A stretch of 64,000 nt of DNA, from NCBI GenBank assembly GCA_902563575.1, contig CACEXV010000001.1, forward strand, positions 124,001 through 188,000. Reading direction: 5' to 3'. Every line of letters begins with the position of its first letter. Within the stretch, counting starts at the first letter, position 1. Of this stretch, positions 50,581 through 59,851 are shown piece by piece. Both the position numbers and the translations under genes were made by a program. Below the pieces are notes generated by a model. The model saw only the letters and a list, made by a program, of their open reading frames with translations. It did no database searches and was not told the DNA's origin. Source of the stretch: an uncultured Pelagibacteraceae bacterium. GTDB lineage: Bacteria; Pseudomonadota; Alphaproteobacteria; Pelagibacterales; Pelagibacteraceae.

Positions 50581-52929
50581 TTAGTAAAATTTATTAAATT
50601 TGCTTAAAGTATCATATTCTTCTTTATCTGATAAATTTTTATTAGAAATATTGTTAATATCTTTAGTTTTAAATGCTTCAATAATTGAATTTTTTTGATC
50701 AAAATTACTTTTATTCCCGCTGTCATAATCCACAGGCGCAAAATAGATACCTTTGGGTATTGGAAAATTTTTAAATTCATCTTTATAGATGGATCTCTTA
50801 ACGAAATCTTTAAATATCGGTAACGCAGCTTTAGATCCTGTCTCATATTTGCCTAAGGTCTTTGGATTATCATACCCAACATAAACCCCAATAACTAAGT
50901 TAGAGGTGAATCCAATAAACCAAGCATCAAAATTATTATTAGTGGTGCCAGTTTTACCTGCAAGCGGAACATTTAGATCTCTTAATTTTTTTCCCGTACC
51001 TCTTTTAACAACGCCCTCCAAAATTGAAGTTATTTGGTATGCTGTTTGCTCTGAGACTATTTTTAAATTATCTTTTTTTATCGATGGCATTTCACCAGCA
51101 ATTATAAATTTATCACAACCAACGCATTTGCCTGACAAGGCAGGGACATAAATTGTTTTACCTCTCCTATCCTGAATTCTACTAATTAGGGTTGGATTTA
51201 CTTTTAATCCTCCATTTACAAAAGTAGAGTACGCAGATGTTAAATTTAGTAAAGTTGTTTCAGCAGAACCTAGGGAAATAGATAAAAGTTTTGGCAGGTC
51301 CTGATAAATATTTAAATCTTTTGATAATTCAATAATTTGCTTTAGGCCGATCTTTTGAGCTACCCTCACTGTCATTAAATTTCTAGAATACTCTACGCCT
51401 TTTCTTAAGGTAGAGGGTCCATAAAACTTTTTACCATAATTTTCAGGTTTCCAATCTTTTAAACCTATGCCTTGTTGTGCCACAAAAGGTGCGTCTAGAA
51501 CGATTGAATTTGAGGAAAATCCATTTTCTAAGGCAGCAGCGTAAACAAAAGGTTTGAAGGCTGACCCAGGTTGTCTTTTTGCTTGAGTGGCTCTATTAAA
51601 TTCGCTTGAACTATAACTGTAACCTCCTACTAAAGCTTTAACTTCACCTGTGTAAGGGTCCAAAACTACAATGGCTCCATTAACTTTAGGACTTTGCTTG
51701 ATTTTCCAATTGCCGTTTTCCATTTTTACAAAAATGAAATCCCCGGGTTTGAAAATTTCTTCAACTTTATTTTTTTTAATAATCCATTTTATAAACTTAT
51801 TTTTTATATTGCCTGTAGTTTTTTTTTTGTAAATGCTAAATTTAATTTCATTTTGATTTATTGAGATGACTTCAGCTACTTGCCAATTTAGTGACTTATC
51901 TAAGTTTAAATTATCTAATTTCTTTTTCCAGCTTACATCATTGTTTTTATTAGTTATTGGACCCCTATATCCTTTTCTTCTATCAAATGCCTCGAGACCA
52001 TTTCTCAAACTTTTAATAGCGTTTAATTGGTAATTGATATTTAATGGAGATTTGATTGTTAATCCTTCTGAGTATAGTTTCTGAAAACCATATTTATTTT
52101 TAATAGATCTTCTGATTTCCTCCGTAAAAGATACGGCTTCATTAACAATTACAATTTTTCGTTTATTTAATTTTATTGGTTTTTGTTTTAAATCTACTAA
52201 TTCTTTTTTGCTTATAAATCCATTCTCAGCCAAGTTATTTAGAACTAAGTTTCTTCTAAACTTTGCCTCGTCAGGGTACTTAAAAGGGTTATATTTACTT
52301 GGCGCTTTAGGAAGTGCTGCTAACATTGAAGCCTCTTGATAATTAAGCTCTTTAATTGATTTATTAAAATACTCTAAACTGGCTGCGGCTATACCATAAG
52401 TACCCTCACCTAAGTAGATTTGATTTAAATATAATTCTAAAATTCTTTCTTTCGAATAAGCTTTTTCAATTCTGAAAGCTAAAATGGCCTCTTTAATCTT
52501 TCTTTTAATGGAAACTTCGTTAGTAAGTAAAAAGTTTTTTGCAACCTGTTGCGTGATTGTTGAAGCGCCTTCAAGTCTTTTCTCTGACAATATATTAGTA
52601 ATGTTTTTAATTGATGCTCTCAAAATACCTTTTGCATCAACCCCAGGGTGATCAAAAAAATTTTTATCTTCGGCAGATAAAAATGAATTTATAATCTTAT
52701 CAGGTATTGATTTATAAGGTACAAATAGTCTTTTTTGTAAGGAGTATTCTGCAATCAAACTGCCATCTTCAGAATAAACTCTACTCGAAATAGGTGGTTC
52801 ATAATTAGATAATTTTTTGTAGTCAGGTAAGCCCGAAGAAAAATAAAAAAAGGCTGAGAAAATAATTAAAAGTAAAGTTATTGAAAGTATAAGAATAATC
52901 TTAATTATAGGATTAATAAATCTAATCAT
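50581..52929 (-). CDS. mrcA: Penicillin-binding protein 1A (bifunctional transglycosylase/transpeptidase)
   Basis: Class A PBP, 782 residues, with an N-terminal membrane helix (about 10–30). The GT51 domain has EDKNFFDHPGVD (catalytic Glu, about 87) and GASTITQQVAKN. An OB-like domain follows, then the transpeptidase with SAFKPFVYAAALE (SxxK, about 457), SRN, and KTGTTNN (about 658). It makes and cross-links peptidoglycan in the periplasm. Its gene is immediately upstream of prfB, and it faces away from the RNase E/G gene. Confidence 0.94.
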   Translation of the reverse strand: MIRFINPIIKIILILSITLLLIIFSAFFYFSSGLPDYKKLSNYEPPISSRVYSEDGSLIAEYSLQKRLFVPYKSIPDKIINSFLSAEDKNFFDHPGVDAKGILRASIKNITNILSEKRLEGASTITQQVAKNFLLTNEVSIKRKIKEAILAFRIEKAYSKERILELYLNQIYLGEGTYGIAAASLEYFNKSIKELNYQEASMLAALPKAPSKYNPFKYPDEAKFRRNLVLNNLAENGFISKKELVDLKQKPIKLNKRKIVIVNEAVSFTEEIRRSIKNKYGFQKLYSEGLTIKSPLNINYQLNAIKSLRNGLEAFDRRKGYRGPITNKNNDVSWKKKLDNLNLDKSLNWQVAEVISINQNEIKFSIYKKKTTGNIKNKFIKWIIKKNKVEEIFKPGDFIFVKMENGNWKIKQSPKVNGAIVVLDPYTGEVKALVGGYSYSSSEFNRATQAKRQPGSAFKPFVYAAALENGFSSNSIVLDAPFVAQQGIGLKDWKPENYGKKFYGPSTLRKGVEYSRNLMTVRVAQKIGLKQIIELSKDLNIYQDLPKLLSISLGSAETTLLNLTSAYSTFVNGGLKVNPTLISRIQDRRGKTIYVPALSGKCVGCDKFIIAGEMPSIKKDNLKIVSEQTAYQITSILEGVVKRGTGKKLRDLNVPLAGKTGTTNNNFDAWFIGFTSNLVIGVYVGYDNPKTLGKYETGSKAALPIFKDFVKRSIYKDEFKNFPIPKGIYFAPVDYDSGNKSNFDQKNSIIEAFKTKDINNISNKNLSDKEEYDTLSKFNKFY

Positions 52930-52975
52930 ATGATGAATATTATTAATAAATTAGGCTTTCTTATGGCATTTATGT

Positions 52976-53018
52976 ATTGCATATAAATTAGTGCAATTGC
53001 CTAAAAAAATTGTATAAT
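52976..53018 (+). promoter_or_regulatory. Promoter region of the RNase E/G gene with inverted repeat
   Basis: A perfect TATAAT (53013–53018) lies 59 bp before the start codon. Upstream is a 6-bp inverted repeat ATTGCA-N10-TGCAAT (52976–52997), with an internal palindrome GCAATTGC. No good -35 is paired with the -10. The repeat may be an operator; RNase E genes are often autoregulated through their 5' untranslated region, but no large hairpin is evident here. Confidence 0.35.
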
Positions 53019-53077
53019 AAGTATATGAGATCATTTTTTAATATTACACAAATTTCACAAAAAGGAATTCACTTAAG

Positions 53078-54892
53078 ATGGAAAAAAATTTATACATCGA
53101 TGCATCGCATCCAGAGGAAACTCGAGTTGTACTTAAATCAAAATCTTCAATTGAAGAATATGAGTTTGAAGACAAAAACAAGGTAAATTTTAAAAACAAT
53201 ATTTATCTTGGAGTGGTAAGTAGAGTTGAACCATCCTTACAAGCTGCATTTATTGACTTTGGAAGAATTAAACACGGTTTTTTAGCATTCAATGATATTC
53301 AATCGGACTATTATCAAATACCAGCAGAAGATAAAGAAAAATTAAAAGATATAGAGGAAAAAATTCGTGAAGATTTGAAAAATAAAACTTTGGATAATTC
53401 CTCATCTGAAGATGACATTAATCAAAATTACGAAAAGACTAAAACTATAGAGGAAAATAAAGATATAAAAAATAAACCAGAAAATGAAAATAATTATAGA
53501 GAGACACTAAAAAAATCATATGGAGTTAGAAGATATAGAATTCAGGAGGTAATTAAACCTGGTCAAGTAGTGCTAATACAAGTCCTAAAAGAAGAAAGAG
53601 GACAGAAAGGCGCCGCACTAACGACTTTTATTTCACTAGCAGGTAAATTTATAGTTTTAATGCCAAACACACCCAAGGGTGGAGGTATTTCCAGAAAGAT
53701 TTACAACTCAAATGAGAGAAGAAATATTAGAAATATATTAAATGAAATTGATATTCCAAAAAGTATGGGAGTGATAGTAAGAACGGCAGGCGCTAATAAA
53801 ACAAAAAATGATATAGAAAAAGATTTCAAGTTTACTTTAAAAACTTGGGAAGAAATTAGAGACAAGGCAATCAAGTCCAATGCTCCTTCACTAATTTATG
53901 AAGAGGGTGAAATTATCAGAAGAGCTCTTAGAGATATTTATGATAATGAAACTAAATATATTTATATTGACGGGAACGACGGCTACCAGAAGGCAAAAAA
54001 AATTATGAAGGAACTCATGCCAAGCAACGTAAAATTTATAAAGAAATATAGGGGAAAAATTCCTCTTTTTCACGACTCTGGAATTGAAAAAGAGTTGAAT
54101 AATATATTTGAACCAACTGTAAAATTAAAATCTGGAGGTTATTTGGTAATTAATCCAACCGAGGCTTTAGTCGCTATTGATATTAATTCAGGCCAATCAA
54201 CAAAACAAATGAATATTGAAAAAACCGCTCTCAATACAAATATTGAGGCCGCCGAAGAAATTTCAAGACAGATAAAGTTAAGGGATTTGTCTGGTCTTAT
54301 AGTGATAGACTTTATTGATATGGCCAACTTCTATAACAAACGGATAGTTGAAAAAAAGATGAAAGAAAGTATTAGAAAAGATAGAGCTAGAATACAGGTA
54401 GGAAGAATAAGTAATTTTGGTCTTTTGGAGATGACACGGCAAAGATTAAGAGAAGGATCTATTAAATGGGAAACTAATTTATCACTTGAGTCATTTTCTC
54501 AACAAATTATAAAAAAAATTGAAATGTTGGCTTTTACAAACAAGATAAAAATTGTGAAAGCACAAATACCAGAAAAAGCTAAAATTTATATTGAAAATAA
54601 GTTAGATAAAGAGTTGAATTATTTTCAAAAAAAATTTCAGTATAAAATAAATTTAATAGGAGATATTAGCATGATTATCCCGGAATATAAGATAGATTTG
54701 ATGAACAAAAATAATAAAATTTTAAAAACCTTCGAGCATTTAAGAAAAATATCTCTTAAAGATAAAATTATTGAAAAAAATATTAAAGATAAAACTAAAG
54801 GATTAGAATTAAAATCAGGTCAAAAAACAAAATTAGTTAAAAAGAAACAAGCTCCAAAAACATTGTGGGTTAGAAGAAAAAAAGCGAGTTAA
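53078..54892 (+). CDS. rng: Ribonuclease E/G, short form
   Basis: Endoribonuclease for mRNA decay and rRNA/tRNA processing. The S1 domain is split by a charged insertion (residues about 85–150, many Glu/Lys/Asn) as in RNase E. The DNase I-like catalytic core has [14 protein letters not shown] (metal Asp about 367) and [14 protein letters not shown] (Asp about 411). The zinc-link CPxC motif expected at about 458–468 is absent; the chain runs [19 protein letters not shown]. At 604 residues it lacks the long C-terminal degradosome scaffold; the tail is Lys-rich. Whether it should be called rne or rng is uncertain. Confidence 0.9.
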   Translation: MEKNLYIDASHPEETRVVLKSKSSIEEYEFEDKNKVNFKNNIYLGVVSRVEPSLQAAFIDFGRIKHGFLAFNDIQSDYYQIPAEDKEKLKDIEEKIREDLKNKTLDNSSSEDDINQNYEKTKTIEENKDIKNKPENENNYRETLKKSYGVRRYRIQEVIKPGQVVLIQVLKEERGQKGAALTTFISLAGKFIVLMPNTPKGGGISRKIYNSNERRNIRNILNEIDIPKSMGVIVRTAGANKTKNDIEKDFKFTLKTWEEIRDKAIKSNAPSLIYEEGEIIRRALRDIYDNETKYIYIDGNDGYQKAKKIMKELMPSNVKFIKKYRGKIPLFHDSGIEKELNNIFEPTVKLKSGGYLVINPTEALVAIDINSGQSTKQMNIEKTALNTNIEAAEEISRQIKLRDLSGLIVIDFIDMANFYNKRIVEKKMKESIRKDRARIQVGRISNFGLLEMTRQRLREGSIKWETNLSLESFSQQIIKKIEMLAFTNKIKIVKAQIPEKAKIYIENKLDKELNYFQKKFQYKINLIGDISMIIPEYKIDLMNKNNKILKTFEHLRKISLKDKIIEKNIKDKTKGLELKSGQKTKLVKKKQAPKTLWVRRKKAS

Positions 54893-55662
54893 ATCAAACC
54901 TTTTTTTGGAGAACTTGCAATGCCAAAAAAATTCTTTTTCATTCTCCCAGCAAGAAATGATTTCCGTCCGGCCTTGACAGCATGTTTAAAGGATTTGGCC
55001 ATCATTGTAGGGTCTCGCGCCATGGCGATCGCGCTATTAATAAGAACGCCATCACATCCTAACTCCATAGCCACTGTTGCATCTGATGCTGTTCCTATTC
55101 CAGCATCTACTATGACTGGAACTTTTGACTTTTTTATAATTAATGAAATATTAATTTTATTTTGTATTCCAAGTCCAGAACCTATTGGGGAAGCGAGTGG
55201 CATTATAGCAGATGCTCCACAATCCTCTAAGATTTTTGCTTGAATAGGATCATCGCTACAATAAACCATTACTTTGAAACCCTCTTTAACTAATATTTTT
55301 GTTGAATTAATTGTCTCAATCATATTTGGGTAAAGAGTTCTTTTGTCACCAAGAACCTCCAATTTAACTAAATTCCAGCCTCCCATTTCTCTAGCAAGTC
55401 TTAGTGTTCTTAAAGCCTCTTTTGAATTATAACATCCCGCAGTATTTGGTAGATATAGATATTTTTTTGGACTCAAATAGTCAGATAACATGGGTTTTTT
55501 TTTATCAAGAATATTTACTCGTCTTACAGCTACTGTTACTATTTCTGCTCCTGATGAAGATATTGCATCACAAGTTTGCTTGAAATTTTTATACTTTCCA
55601 GTTCCAACGATTAAGCGAGATTTAAATTTTTTGTTGCTTATCTTTAAGTAATCTTTAATCAA
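54889..55662 (-). CDS. thiG: Thiazole synthase ThiG
   Basis: Makes the thiazole phosphate of thiamine from DXP, dehydroglycine and the ThiS thiocarboxylate. The 257-residue TIM barrel has [12 protein letters not shown] (about 15–26), [15 protein letters not shown] (Schiff-base Lys about 99), [20 protein letters not shown] and [10 protein letters not shown]. The start is TTG at 55662, preceded at 5 bp by GGAGG contributed by the last thiS codons. The stop codon overlaps that of the converging RNase E/G gene. Confidence 0.94.
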   Translation of the reverse strand: MIKDYLKISNKKFKSRLIVGTGKYKNFKQTCDAISSSGAEIVTVAVRRVNILDKKKPMLSDYLSPKKYLYLPNTAGCYNSKEALRTLRLAREMGGWNLVKLEVLGDKRTLYPNMIETINSTKILVKEGFKVMVYCSDDPIQAKILEDCGASAIMPLASPIGSGLGIQNKINISLIIKKSKVPVIVDAGIGTASDATVAMELGCDGVLINSAIAMARDPTMMAKSFKHAVKAGRKSFLAGRMKKNFFGIASSPKKGLI

Positions 55663-55663
55663 A

Positions 55664-55864
55664 TTAACCTCCGCCGATAAAATGAACTATTTCTATAATA
55701 TCTTTATCTTTTAACAATTGTTTATATTTTGCTTTAGGCAATATTTTTCCATTTAATTCAATGGCAACTGCTTTTTTTGTTAATTTGTATTTTTTCACCA
55801 ATTCTAATATAGAAATCGTATTTTTTAAATTAACTTTTTTCCCATTTATTTGTATTTTTGCCAT
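55664..55864 (-). CDS. thiS: Thiamine sulfur-carrier protein ThiS
   Basis: A 66-residue ubiquitin-like protein ending in the required Gly-Gly (IGGG), which is adenylated and thiocarboxylated before donating sulfur to ThiG. Its segment [11 protein letters not shown]-like text near the start and VHFIGGG at the end are typical. The adenylyltransferase ThiF and the glycine/tyrosine partner ThiO/ThiH are not in the window. Confidence 0.9.
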   Translation of the reverse strand: MAKIQINGKKVNLKNTISILELVKKYKLTKKAVAIELNGKILPKAKYKQLLKDKDIIEIVHFIGGG

Positions 55865-55897
55865 AATTAAGATAACTATTATTTCTATACCAATCTT

Positions 55898-56338
55898 ATG
55901 AAAAACAAAATAATTGTTATTAACGGACCTAACTTAAATCTTTTAGGTGAAAGAGAAAAGAGTAAATATGGAAATACAACTCTTAATAACCTAAAGGAAC
56001 AATGTGTAGATTATGCAAAAAAAAATGATTTGAGTGTTAATTTTTATCAATCTAACATCGAGGGTGAGATTGTTGAAAAAATTCAAGAAGCCAGAAATAA
56101 CATGGATGGACTAATAATTAATGCAGGAGGTTATACACATACTTCGGTAGCTATTCATGACGCTTTAAAAATATTAAAAATACCTATTATTGAGCTGCAT
56201 ATAACAAATATTTACAATCGAGAAGATTTCAGGCATAAATCACTAATAAGTGGAGTCGCTTCTGGTATAATTTGCGGATTTGGAATAAATGGTTACTTTA
56301 TGTCAATAGATGCATTAAAAGATATATTTAAAAAATGA
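55898..56338 (+). CDS. aroQ: 3-dehydroquinate dehydratase, type II
   Basis: Third step of the shikimate pathway, a small dodecameric flavodoxin-fold enzyme. The 146 residues contain INGPNLNLLGEREKSKYGN (catalytic Arg/Tyr loop, about 7–25), INAGGYTHTSVAIHDAL (about 76) and ELHITNIYNREDFRHKSLIS (catalytic His). The stop overlaps accB by 4 bp, so aroQ–accB–accC form an operon. It is divergent from thiS across only 33 bp. Confidence 0.96.
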   Translation: MKNKIIVINGPNLNLLGEREKSKYGNTTLNNLKEQCVDYAKKNDLSVNFYQSNIEGEIVEKIQEARNNMDGLIINAGGYTHTSVAIHDALKILKIPIIELHITNIYNREDFRHKSLISGVASGIICGFGINGYFMSIDALKDIFKK

Positions 56339-56763
56339 AAATCGATAAAAAAATAATTAAGGAGCTAGTAGACTATTTATCGGAATTCAATCTTACAGAA
56401 CTTGAATATCAGGACGGTGATAAAAAAATAAAAGTTTCTAAAGCAAGTAAAAACTTTGTTGGACAAAATGTATCAGACAAATTAGTTTCTTCTAACAAAG
56501 CAGTTCTTTCAGAACAGTCTGATGCTGAAGGTAATCGTATAAAATCTCCTATAATTGGAACAGCATATTTAGCGCCAGAGCCAGGTGGCAAACCTTTTGT
56601 AAAGGTTGGAGATAAAGTTAAAAAAGGTCAAACAATTATGATAGTTGAGGCGATGAAGACTATGAATCACATACCTTCTACTTCCGATGGCACGGTAAAG
56701 AAAATTATGGTAAACGATGGGCAACCTGTCGAATTTGGTCAGACACTAATCATAATCAATTAA
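56335..56763 (+). CDS. accB: Biotin carboxyl carrier protein of acetyl-CoA carboxylase
   Basis: Carries biotin between biotin carboxylase and carboxyltransferase in fatty-acid synthesis. The biotinyl domain is at about 65–142 with EAMKTMNHIP as the biotinylation site (Lys about 105). The N-terminal part is a helical segment, then a Ser/Lys-rich linker. It has 142 residues. It is coupled to aroQ upstream and abuts accC. Confidence 0.95.
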   Translation: MKIDKKIIKELVDYLSEFNLTELEYQDGDKKIKVSKASKNFVGQNVSDKLVSSNKAVLSEQSDAEGNRIKSPIIGTAYLAPEPGGKPFVKVGDKVKKGQTIMIVEAMKTMNHIPSTSDGTVKKIMVNDGQPVEFGQTLIIIN

Positions 56764-58101
56764 ATGTTTAAAAAGGTTTTAATCGCTAACAGAGGTGAAA
56801 TAGCTGTTAGAATTATTAGAGCTTGTAAAGAATGGGGAATCTCAACAGTTGCGGTTCATTCAGATGTAGACTCCGAGTCAATGCATGTGCGATTAGCTGA
56901 CGAGAGTGTTTGTATAGGTTCCCATCAACCTCAAAATAGTTATCTTAATATTTCCTCAATTATGTCTGCAGTAGATCTTACTGGAGCAGAGGCAATACAT
57001 CCAGGGTATGGCTTTTTATCAGAAAACTCCAAGTTTGCAGAAATAGTAAAAAAACATGGAATTAAATTTATTGGACCCAGTTCTGATATTATTAAAAAGA
57101 TGGGAGATAAAATTGAAGCTAAAAAAATTGCAAAAAAATATGGGCTTCCTGTAATAGAAGGGTCTGATGGAGGAGTAAGATCAATTGATGAAGCTAAAAC
57201 AGTGACAAAAAAGATAGGCTATCCGGTTTTGATAAAGGCTGCAGGAGGTGGTGGTGGTAAGGGCATGAAAATAGTTGATGATGAAAATAATTTGGAGGAA
57301 ATGTTTTTGACCGCTAAAAGCGAGGCAAAAAAATATTTTGGTAATGATGAATTATATATTGAAAAATATTTTAAAAATCCTCGTCACATAGAGGTTCAGG
57401 TCATGTCGGGAAAAAATAGAACTGTTCATATTGGAGAGAGGGATTGTTCAGTTCAGCGAAGACACCAAAAATTAATTGAAGAAACACCCAGCCCAGTTCT
57501 TAGCGATGAGCAAAGGAGGGATCTTCTTAATAAAACAGTTAAAATGGTAGAGCAGATAGGCTACGAAGGTGCGGGAACTGTAGAGTATATTTTTGAGAAC
57601 GGTAAATTTTATTTTCTTGAAATGAACACAAGAGTGCAAGTTGAACACCCAGTAACTGAAGTTCAAACAGGCATAGATATTGTAAAAGAACAGTTGTGGG
57701 TAGCATACTCAGGAGAAACAGCATTAAAACAATCTGATATCAATCCAAGAGGTCACTCTATAGAATGTAGAATAAATGCTGAAAATCCCGCACTCAATTT
57801 TCAGCCAAGTCCAGGTATAATTAAAGTTTGTCATCAACCATCTGGATTTAGAACAAGAGTAGATGGTGCTGTGTTTCAAGGGTGTAAAATTACTCCATAT
57901 TATGACAGTTTAATTGCAAAAGTAATTTGTAAAGGTCGAAATAGGACTGAAGCAATTCAAAGAACTTTGAGGTCGCTAGATGAGTTCGTTTTAGAGGGAA
58001 TAACAACAACAATAGACTTACATAAAAAAATTCTGAATCATAAGAAATTTGTAAACTCTAATTTTGATACTAATTGGTTAGAAAAAGAGAAATTTTATTA
58101 A
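56764..58101 (+). CDS. accC: Biotin carboxylase of acetyl-CoA carboxylase
   Basis: ATP-grasp enzyme that carboxylates the biotin on AccB. The 445 residues show KVLIANRGEIAVRIIRACKE at the start, GYGFLSENSKFAEI, the glycine-rich ATP loop KAAGGGGGKGM (about 158), ERDCSVQRRHQKLIEE and EMNTRVQVEHPVTE (catalytic region). The stop codon overlaps that of the converging DUF2155 gene (TTAA). Confidence 0.97.
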   Translation: MFKKVLIANRGEIAVRIIRACKEWGISTVAVHSDVDSESMHVRLADESVCIGSHQPQNSYLNISSIMSAVDLTGAEAIHPGYGFLSENSKFAEIVKKHGIKFIGPSSDIIKKMGDKIEAKKIAKKYGLPVIEGSDGGVRSIDEAKTVTKKIGYPVLIKAAGGGGGKGMKIVDDENNLEEMFLTAKSEAKKYFGNDELYIEKYFKNPRHIEVQVMSGKNRTVHIGERDCSVQRRHQKLIEETPSPVLSDEQRRDLLNKTVKMVEQIGYEGAGTVEYIFENGKFYFLEMNTRVQVEHPVTEVQTGIDIVKEQLWVAYSGETALKQSDINPRGHSIECRINAENPALNFQPSPGIIKVCHQPSGFRTRVDGAVFQGCKITPYYDSLIAKVICKGRNRTEAIQRTLRSLDEFVLEGITTTIDLHKKILNHKKFVNSNFDTNWLEKEKFY

Positions 58102-58595
58102 ACTTTCTTGCAGTCTATAAGCCATAAGTCATAAATGGCATGATCGAATGGATTTAAATTTTGATCCTTAGAAAATGTCCAGCCATTAAAAATAAAGACC
58201 TTATCTTGGTTTTTATCAGCCAAATCTTTAACTTGCATATAGGCAGCCAATTGTCGTTTATTTTCGTCTTCAACAATACCGCAGTTTAACACTTTAATTT
58301 CTAAAGACCCAAAAAATTTTGCTTGTCCTATTTTTAAATCAAATTCTTCTTTCTTTGCCGTGATCTTATCTAGGCCCATCATGATTATTGATGACTTTTT
58401 TGTAATATTGTTATCTGTCGATTTTTTTTCCTTAAGTTTTATTAAAGAATTGCTTATTTCATCTTCAGAGCCAGCTTCTTCAAAAGTAGGTTTTAATTCG
58501 TCTAAATTTATAATTTCAGTGGTATTAATCTTCTCTTCTGATAGCGAATTGGTTGAAAAAAAAATAAAAAAGATAATTAATAAATTTTTAATCAT
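58098..58595 (-). CDS. DUF2155 exported protein
   Basis: A 165-residue protein with an N-terminal signal peptide (about 1–19). The C-terminal 90 residues carry the DUF2155 pattern: AKFFGSLEIKVLNCGI, then AYMQVKD, FNGWTFSKDQNLNPFDH and YDLWLIDCKKV, with two Cys that could form a disulfide. In alphaproteobacteria DUF2155 genes commonly accompany the NDUFA12 gene, as here (8-bp overlap), but function is unknown. Confidence 0.8.
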   Translation of the reverse strand: MIKNLLIIFFIFFSTNSLSEEKINTTEIINLDELKPTFEEAGSEDEISNSLIKLKEKKSTDNNITKKSSIIMMGLDKITAKKEEFDLKIGQAKFFGSLEIKVLNCGIVEDENKRQLAAYMQVKDLADKNQDKVFIFNGWTFSKDQNLNPFDHAIYDLWLIDCKKV

Positions 58596-58935
58596 GCCAA
58601 GTTTTGTATTTTTTAATAGTTTTCTTTGAAATTTTACCAGGTTTGTATGCCTTTATCGATCCGGTCAAATTATGCTGATGATCTTTTTCCCAAGAATATT
58701 TTTTTTCCTCATTTGCAGGGACCTCGTTAGTGGTGTGATGAACCCAATGAAACCAATTTACTGGAATTTTTGAGGCATCTATTTCACCGCTGTATATAAC
58801 CCAGCGATCATTTTTTTTATTTTTGTAATATTTATTACCGAATTTGTCTTTGCCTACAAGTTTACCGAAAAAAAACGTCTTCAAAAAAGTTCCAAAAGTT
58901 TGTTTATGCCACCAGACAAATATTTGTTTTATCAT
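58588..58935 (-). CDS. NDUFA12-family Complex I accessory subunit
   Basis: A 115-residue homologue of the mitochondrial B17.2/NDUFA12 subunit. The conserved core is GKLVGKDKFGNKYY, RWVIYSGEIDASKIP and WFHWVHHTTNEVP, followed by HQHNLTGS. This is one of the supernumerary subunits shared by alphaproteobacterial and mitochondrial Complex I, so it probably docks on the peripheral arm encoded at 19–27 kb. Confidence 0.9.
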   Translation of the reverse strand: MIKQIFVWWHKQTFGTFLKTFFFGKLVGKDKFGNKYYKNKKNDRWVIYSGEIDASKIPVNWFHWVHHTTNEVPANEEKKYSWEKDHQHNLTGSIKAYKPGKISKKTIKKYKTWHD

Positions 58936-59023
58936 TTTTTAAGTCCACACAATTAATAAGTGTATAATTACGACTAGACACTTAAATTATTTTATATATC
59001 ATTATTAAAGATTCCTTTTAATT
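58936..59023. promoter_or_regulatory. Divergent promoter region with repeated ACAC/GTGT half-sites
   Basis: The 88-bp spacer between the NDUFA12 gene and the NrdJ-tail-like gene has ACAC (58947–58950), GTGT (58960–58963) and ACAC (58978–58981). AAGTGT/ACACTT (58958–58983) form a perfect 6-bp inverted repeat. A TATAAT (58963–58968) on the plus strand lies inside that repeat, so a bound protein would block polymerase. No strong -35 is seen. Confidence 0.4.
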
Positions 59024-59851
59024 ATGAAAAAATACATCGTTGAGACATATTATACTTGTAATTTCAAAACTGTACATAGGTTAGATAAATTAAGTGAAAA
59101 AGATTTATCTGAAATAGAAAATAGAGATGATGGAGAGGTTGAAGTTATTGAGGTAAAGTTAAATAACAGAAAAACTAAAACAATTGGTGATAAATCATCT
59201 ATTTCGTCTGCGACAACACCTCCAAAAGATTTTGCTGAAAAGGATATTACCAATAAAACAGCACCGATATCTAAGCCTTTAAAGGATAATTCATCTTCAC
59301 TTAAAAAATTTATAGGTAAAATTGGTGAAAGATTTAAAATGCCTGACAGAAGAAAAGGATACATTCAAAAAGCTTCCATCGGTGAGCATAAAATATATTT
59401 GCATACTGGTGAATATAATGACGGAAGAATTGGTGAAATATTTATAGATACAAATAAAGAGGGTGAGCTAGTGAAAGCATTAATGAATAATTTTGCGATT
59501 GCGATATCTTTAGGACTACAGTATGGAGTGCCGCTTGACGAGTTCGTGGATGCATTTATTGAAACAAAATTTGAGCCATCTGGAAAAGTTAATGGTAATG
59601 ATAGAATTTTAAGTGCTACATCAATTTTAGATTATGTTTTTAGAGAACTAGCAATTTCATATCTTGGTAAAGAAGAGCTCGCTCATACACCATCTATCTC
59701 TAGAAATAAAGAGCCTATCGAAAAACAAGAAGACGACAAATTTCTTAAAATAGTAAAGAACATTACATCCAAAGGGTTTGTTAGAAGTAATTACGAGGAA
59801 AAACTTGTAGATTTGAGTGATATACGACTTAATTTAAAAACGAAAAATTAA
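59024..59851 (+). CDS. Orphan NrdJ C-terminal-like (TSCPD domain) protein
   Basis: A 275-residue protein. Residues about 105–225 ([74 protein letters not shown]) closely resemble the C-terminal TSCPD region of alphaproteobacterial B12-dependent ribonucleotide reductase. The catalytic barrel, the radical-generating B12 domain and the terminal CxxC zinc segment are all missing. Residues 1–60 form a separate, unrecognised domain, then a Ser/Thr/Lys linker. NrdJ split into two chains is known in Pseudomonas; whether this is a true NrdJb or an independent regulator is open. Its stop overlaps that of aspS. Confidence 0.7.
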   Translation: MKKYIVETYYTCNFKTVHRLDKLSEKDLSEIENRDDGEVEVIEVKLNNRKTKTIGDKSSISSATTPPKDFAEKDITNKTAPISKPLKDNSSSLKKFIGKIGERFKMPDRRKGYIQKASIGEHKIYLHTGEYNDGRIGEIFIDTNKEGELVKALMNNFAIAISLGLQYGVPLDEFVDAFIETKFEPSGKVNGNDRILSATSILDYVFRELAISYLGKEELAHTPSISRNKEPIEKQEDDKFLKIVKNITSKGFVRSNYEEKLVDLSDIRLNLKTKN

